Source: Agathobacter sp. (GTDB lineage: Bacteria; Bacillota; Clostridia; Lachnospirales; Lachnospiraceae). Taken from it: DNA of 46,852 nt. The stretch is from the NCBI GenBank assembly GCA_017481285.1, contig JAFUPI010000062.1, positions 1 through 46,852 on the forward strand. Direction: 5' to 3'. A program made the translations under genes and the position numbers. This document shows, one piece after another, positions 42,978 to 46,852 of the stretch; the first letter of the stretch is position 1, and the number at the start of each line of letters is the position of its first letter. Under the pieces are notes generated by a model. The model ran no database searches, was not told where the DNA came from, and saw only the letters and a program-made list of their open reading frames with translations.

Positions 42978-45755
42978 TTATCTCACAAAATTACGTTTCT
43001 TGCTTCCTACAAGAATCACGCCTGCACCAAGTAACATGAATGCAAGATATGGAATCATATTTGTAGCATCTCCTGTATCTGGAACTGCTTTCTGTTCTAC
43101 AAATACATAGGTACTAAAATGATCTGTTACAAAGGATAATTTGTTTCCAGAAATACTTGCATTACACTGCACCAATTCATCTCCATCTACTCGGAAAACA
43201 GCAATGTCAGATCCCGCTTCTATAGCAAATGGTATATCAAGTGTTACTTTAATCGCATTATCTAATTCTTCAATTAAAACACCTTTTGAATTAACCAAAG
43301 TGATATCATAAATAGCGAGATTATTAATATCCTTTATTTTAGATTCAAGCAATGTCTCTGTTGCAGTAACAACATCTCCTTCTTCCAATAAGATGGCTCT
43401 AAGTACAACACCTTCTGGTAATACCTTGTTGTCATCAACGATTTCTACCGAGGTATCCGCTTCTCCTGGAAGTTCCTCATCCTCCATAGCTACAACGGTA
43501 AACATATCACCGTTCACCGCATCCTTTGGAACGACATATGTGTATCCGTCCATTTCAACATATCCATCATCACCTGTTTCAAACCATACTAAATAATTAT
43601 CATTATATGTCCATGGTAAAACGATAGTTTCACCAGCCTCTACAACATATACATACAGTCCAAAATCATCTAAAGAATAAATAGACACAGCTGCCATGAG
43701 CATAATTATTTCATCTTCCTTAATCACAGAAGAAGCAGAAACTGAATCTATATACCCATCCTCATCAGTGTCAGATGTAGAAATATATTCCCATCCTTCA
43801 AAACCACAAGCCTCATAATGAGTAACATTTATTTTATCCTCAACGGATTGTTTACAATAGTTAAATAAAGCCTCTGCATCTACAGCAATATCGTTGTCTA
43901 CTACAATATTTACTGTCTCAAATTTTACTACACCATGGTCATCGAAAGGTGCAATATAAGAATACATAACTTCAACAATGCTTTCATTTCCATACTGTGC
44001 TGTTAAAACAAGCATATTATTATATGCGGATACCTCTTCAGGAGCCCCTTCATCAACTCTCCATTCAGTGATAGCTAACGATGACGAAGCATCCGATGGC
44101 GTTACTGTATACTCATCATAGATACTTTCCATTGTGGTGCCTGCTGGATATAATTTGGTAATTTTCTCATTCTTTACAGCGCCTGTTGTATCTACATATG
44201 TTCTGTCAATCGTAACTGGATACTTATCATATACTGCTTTTGCCTCAACGTAACTGTACTCTAATTCTTGTGTTAAATCGGTAATATCCTCGTATAAAAT
44301 CTCCCATTTTACAAATGTAACACCTTCATAGGTTTTAAGTTCTGGAATTTTATTCAGGACTTTTTCATAGGTAACTTTTTCATCTACTTCAAATGTAAGA
44401 ACGGTATATTTATATGCATATTCACCATCTTCATCCATATATTCATAATAAAGGTCGATAAATTGCTTATCATATACTGCCCATACGTCTACCGAATCAT
44501 ATTCAATAGTATCCGTCAATTCGTATCCGCCCAAATCCCACTCTACAAAGTTTGCACCATTTACACTTTCTGGTGTAGGTAATATTTCAATTAAATCCTG
44601 GTATGTAGCATCTTTATCAACGAGATATGGCTCATAGCCGGTCCAGCTATAATCACCATCTTCATCCAAAATCTTCATATCTACTTCTACATATTTCTTT
44701 GAAGTTACTGGATAGAAATTGAATTCATTCTCAGCATATGGAGCAAGAAAAACAGTATCCTCTTCTAACATCTGTCCTGTTTCATCGCATTCCCAACCTT
44801 CAAATCCCAATTCGGTTTCATATGTTGGGATTTCATCCAATAAGTCAGCTAAAACCGCCTCACTGCTAGTAGCAGTAACTTTCTTTTCTTCGATTAATTC
44901 GTCTTCTTCATCATAGAAGTTTACAGTAATATCTCTGGAAGTATTACATACCCCTTCTGCATCCTCTACATAGAAATGCCAATATTCGCCGTTTTCCATT
45001 GGATAATAATAAACACTATTTCCTACTTTATCACATGCATAATATTCACTAACATACCATTCCGCATTATCTACATCTGAGCCAACTTCAAATGTCGCCT
45101 TATAGGAACCATCGGTCTGTTCTTCAAAATATACCCATTCAATTCCACCATTTACTGATTTAAGTGTTACATAAACAAGATTATTATCTAAACCAAGTCC
45201 TTCATCAGACAAATCCGCGGTAAACTCTACTTTAGTATTAGAACCCTGAATAAAGGTCTGTCCATTCTGTGCAAATGCAGGGTTTAAAATTACAGGATCC
45301 GTATGATCTGTAATATTATTTACAGCATTAAACGAAGATGCTGGAAAACCACTATCCAAATAAATTTCTGTGTCATCTTCATAGACAATCGACATACTAT
45401 ACAACTCATATGTTCCATCATCCATGTAAGGTCTTCCATTTAAAGATCCTTCATACACACCGTCTGTTTCAGTCTTATAAAACCATACGCCAACATTTCC
45501 ACTGCCAGTCTCTGTATGTCTATAGTAGCCATAGATTCTTTTAACATTTTCATAGCCACTAGATAAAACTAATTCTGCCCCTTCATATACTGGACGAGGA
45601 TTTGTATCATCCACTGTAACTGTTACATCTGGAAGTGTCACAGATTGTATTACAATATCTCCTTCCGCCGCTTTTACTTCCATCATTGGTAGCGCGGTAA
45701 TTGCGATTGCTAATGTCATCAGAATCGCAAATACACGTTTCATAACTTTTTTCAT
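42978..45755 (-). CDS. Sortase-type cell-wall surface protein with repeats
   Basis: 925 residues. Signal peptide (KKVMKRVFAILMTLAIAITA, cleavage near VKA-AEG, about residue 30), then an Ig-like N-terminal region (about 35-270). Four to five repeats of roughly 80 residues follow (about 275-690), each ending in patterns such as FVKWE...AVYDK and FVEWD...WAVYDK, like InlB/Listeria-Bacteroides-type beta repeats. The C-terminus has VPDTGDATN, a hydrophobic helix and KKRNFVR. This is an LPxTG-like anchor with V for L. It is very acidic and Tyr-rich. It is probably attached to peptidoglycan and may bind host or glycan targets. No sortase gene is nearby. Confidence 0.87.
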   Translation of the reverse strand: MKKVMKRVFAILMTLAIAITALPMMEVKAAEGDIVIQSVTLPDVTVTVDDTNPRPVYEGAELVLSSGYENVKRIYGYYRHTETGSGNVGVWFYKTETDGVYEGSLNGRPYMDDGTYELYSMSIVYEDDTEIYLDSGFPASSFNAVNNITDHTDPVILNPAFAQNGQTFIQGSNTKVEFTADLSDEGLGLDNNLVYVTLKSVNGGIEWVYFEEQTDGSYKATFEVGSDVDNAEWYVSEYYACDKVGNSVYYYPMENGEYWHFYVEDAEGVCNTSRDITVNFYDEEDELIEEKKVTATSSEAVLADLLDEIPTYETELGFEGWECDETGQMLEEDTVFLAPYAENEFNFYPVTSKKYVEVDMKILDEDGDYSWTGYEPYLVDKDATYQDLIEILPTPESVNGANFVEWDLGGYELTDTIEYDSVDVWAVYDKQFIDLYYEYMDEDGEYAYKYTVLTFEVDEKVTYEKVLNKIPELKTYEGVTFVKWEILYEDITDLTQELEYSYVEAKAVYDKYPVTIDRTYVDTTGAVKNEKITKLYPAGTTMESIYDEYTVTPSDASSSLAITEWRVDEGAPEEVSAYNNMLVLTAQYGNESIVEVMYSYIAPFDDHGVVKFETVNIVVDNDIAVDAEALFNYCKQSVEDKINVTHYEACGFEGWEYISTSDTDEDGYIDSVSASSVIKEDEIIMLMAAVSIYSLDDFGLYVYVVEAGETIVLPWTYNDNYLVWFETGDDGYVEMDGYTYVVPKDAVNGDMFTVVAMEDEELPGEADTSVEIVDDNKVLPEGVVLRAILLEEGDVVTATETLLESKIKDINNLAIYDITLVNSKGVLIEELDNAIKVTLDIPFAIEAGSDIAVFRVDGDELVQCNASISGNKLSFVTDHFSTYVFVEQKAVPDTGDATNMIPYLAFMLLGAGVILVGSKKRNFVR

Positions 45756-45827
45756 AGGCCCATACCTCCTTTATTAATACAATAATTTTACTCCTTATTT
45801 TTTTATTTGTAAATTTGTATACAAGAA

Positions 45828-45853
45828 AACTCCCGAGAAATTTCTCGGGAGTT
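45828..45853 (-). terminator. Terminator of leuS
   Basis: A perfect 26-base palindrome (centre AAATTT, arms CTCCCGAG/CTCGGGAG) followed on the minus strand by TTCTTGTATAC. It lies directly behind the leuS stop. Confidence 0.85.
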
Positions 45854-45858
45854 CAAAA

Positions 45859-46852
45859 TTATTTCATTACAATATTTACAATACGTCCTGGAACATAGAT
45901 TTCTTTTACGATGTTTCCAGTAAGCTTATCAGCGATAGCTTCTTTTGCCTGAGCAATTACGGAATCTTTGTCAGCATCTTTATCGATGGCGATGGTAGCT
46001 TTGATTTTACCGTTAATCTGAACAGCGATTTCTACGGTAGCTTCTACAGTCTTAGCTTCGTCATATTCTGGCCAGTTCTCGTATGCGATTGTATCGTCAT
46101 GTCCAAGCTTTGCCCACATTTCTTCACCTGCGTGTGGACAGATACAAGAGAGCATTTTGATTAAACCTTCTGCATATTCTCTTGGACATTTGCCAGCCTT
46201 ATAAACTTCGTTTACAAAAATCATCATCTGGCTGATTGCTGTATTGAAGCCAAGCTGTTCAAAGTCACTGGTAACCTTCTTAACTGTCTGATGATATACT
46301 TTTTCAAGTGTGCCATCATTCTCTTCTGTGATGTTTTCTGGATTTGTGAAGAAATTCCATACACGAGTGATGAACTTTCTAGCACCTACTACACCGTTAG
46401 AGTTCCATGGTTTGGATACTTCAAGAGGTCCCATGAACATCTCGTAAAGTCTTAATGTATCTGCACCGTACTCTTCTACGATATCACTTGGGTTTACAAC
46501 GAATTCTGGGAAACGTTTACCCATTTTGATGCCATTTTCGCCTAAAATCATACCCTGGTGAACTAATTTCTGGAATGGTTCTTTTACAGGTGATAAGCCC
46601 TTGTCATAGAGAAATCTGTTCCAGATACGTGCATACATCAAGTGACCTACAGCATGTTCTGGTCCACCTACGTATAAGTCGACTGGCAACCAGTGTTTCA
46701 ACAATTCCTGATTTGCAAATTCTTCATCGTTGTTCGGATCGATATATCTCATATAGTACCATGATGAACCTGCAGAACCTGGCATAGTAGATGTCTCACG
46801 AGTACCTTTTACTCCATTTGCATCATACTGTTTCCATTCTGTAGCATTCTCA
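45859..46852 (-). CDS. leuS: Leucine--tRNA ligase, C-terminal part (cut by window edge)
   Basis: Charges tRNA-Leu. About 331 C-terminal residues are present; the frame is open to the last base. Seen are TSTMPGSAGSSWYYMRYIDP, the class I region VGGPEHAVGHLMYARIW, a divergent KMSKS loop (KMGKRFPEFVVNPSDIV), the anticodon-binding helical domain, and the C-terminal domain ending VKEIYVPGRIVNIVMK. The loop form KMGKR is, from memory, usual in Lachnospiraceae. The editing domain and N-terminus lie outside the window. Confidence 0.96.
   Translation of the reverse strand, partial: ENATEWKQYDANGVKGTRETSTMPGSAGSSWYYMRYIDPNNDEEFANQELLKHWLPVDLYVGGPEHAVGHLMYARIWNRFLYDKGLSPVKEPFQKLVHQGMILGENGIKMGKRFPEFVVNPSDIVEEYGADTLRLYEMFMGPLEVSKPWNSNGVVGARKFITRVWNFFTNPENITEENDGTLEKVYHQTVKKVTSDFEQLGFNTAISQMMIFVNEVYKAGKCPREYAEGLIKMLSCICPHAGEEMWAKLGHDDTIAYENWPEYDEAKTVEATVEIAVQINGKIKATIAIDKDADKDSVIAQAKEAIADKLTGNIVKEIYVPGRIVNIVMK

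Overview
The window reads as AT-rich chromosomal DNA of a spore-forming, Gram-positive anaerobe of the class Clostridia, most likely family Lachnospiraceae. This rests on several things: strong AGGAGG ribosome sites, a T-box-controlled pheST operon, a SpoIID-type sporulation protein, a Firmicutes-type 6S RNA, a Gram-positive sortase-type surface protein, a DUF6062 protein, ATP-type PEP carboxykinase and an EF-G-like paralogue. No tRNA, rRNA, CRISPR array, transposase gene or prophage was seen. The genus cannot be fixed from the sequence alone.

Layout, left to right. 1-2 kb: 5' part of NADP isocitrate dehydrogenase, then four small genes of unknown function, including a Cys/Gly/Asn-rich microprotein. 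2-13.2 kb: a secreted beta-propeller-like protein overlapping an EF-G paralogue; prephenate dehydrogenase (tyrA) convergent with a PilZ-aroA pair; then queA, pheT and pheS behind a phenylalanine T-box. Aromatic amino acid supply and its use in translation are therefore close together. 13.2-18.5 kb: a SpoIID-family gene, a 6S RNA, pckA, and a receiver protein paired with a protein that joins MshEN-like repeats to a CheX-like domain. 18.5-23.6 kb: a three-gene operon (phosphohexomutase, mannose-1-P guanylyltransferase, and a guanylyltransferase-cupin-mannose-6-P isomerase fusion) that could take fructose-6-P to GDP-mannose.

23.7-32.9 kb: a cell-surface glycan region with four acyltransferase-3 membrane proteins, two polyprenol-phosphate-type GT2 enzymes, a GtrA protein and two large polytopic proteins that may be GT-C glycosyltransferases. 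The nearby GDP-mannose operon suggests mannose as one donor sugar. 32.9-38.9 kb: thrC, overlapping one acyltransferase gene; an AP2-like/degenerate-HNH protein; leuD-leuC; a divergent LysR regulator with a visible palindromic operator; and a DUF6062 protein. 39-46.9 kb: an EamA transporter, a 2H phosphoesterase, a GH2 glycosidase with an unusual C-terminal tail, a large sortase-type surface protein and the 3' part of leuS.

Most genes are housekeeping. The parts that most deserve a second look are the receiver/MshEN-CheX pair, the AP2-HNH-like protein, the GDP-mannose fusion with the GtrA/GT2/GT-C-like cluster, and the duplicated Cys/His module in the DUF6062 protein. All promoters, terminators and RNA structures were called by eye. 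Functions come from recognising family motifs, not from a database search.
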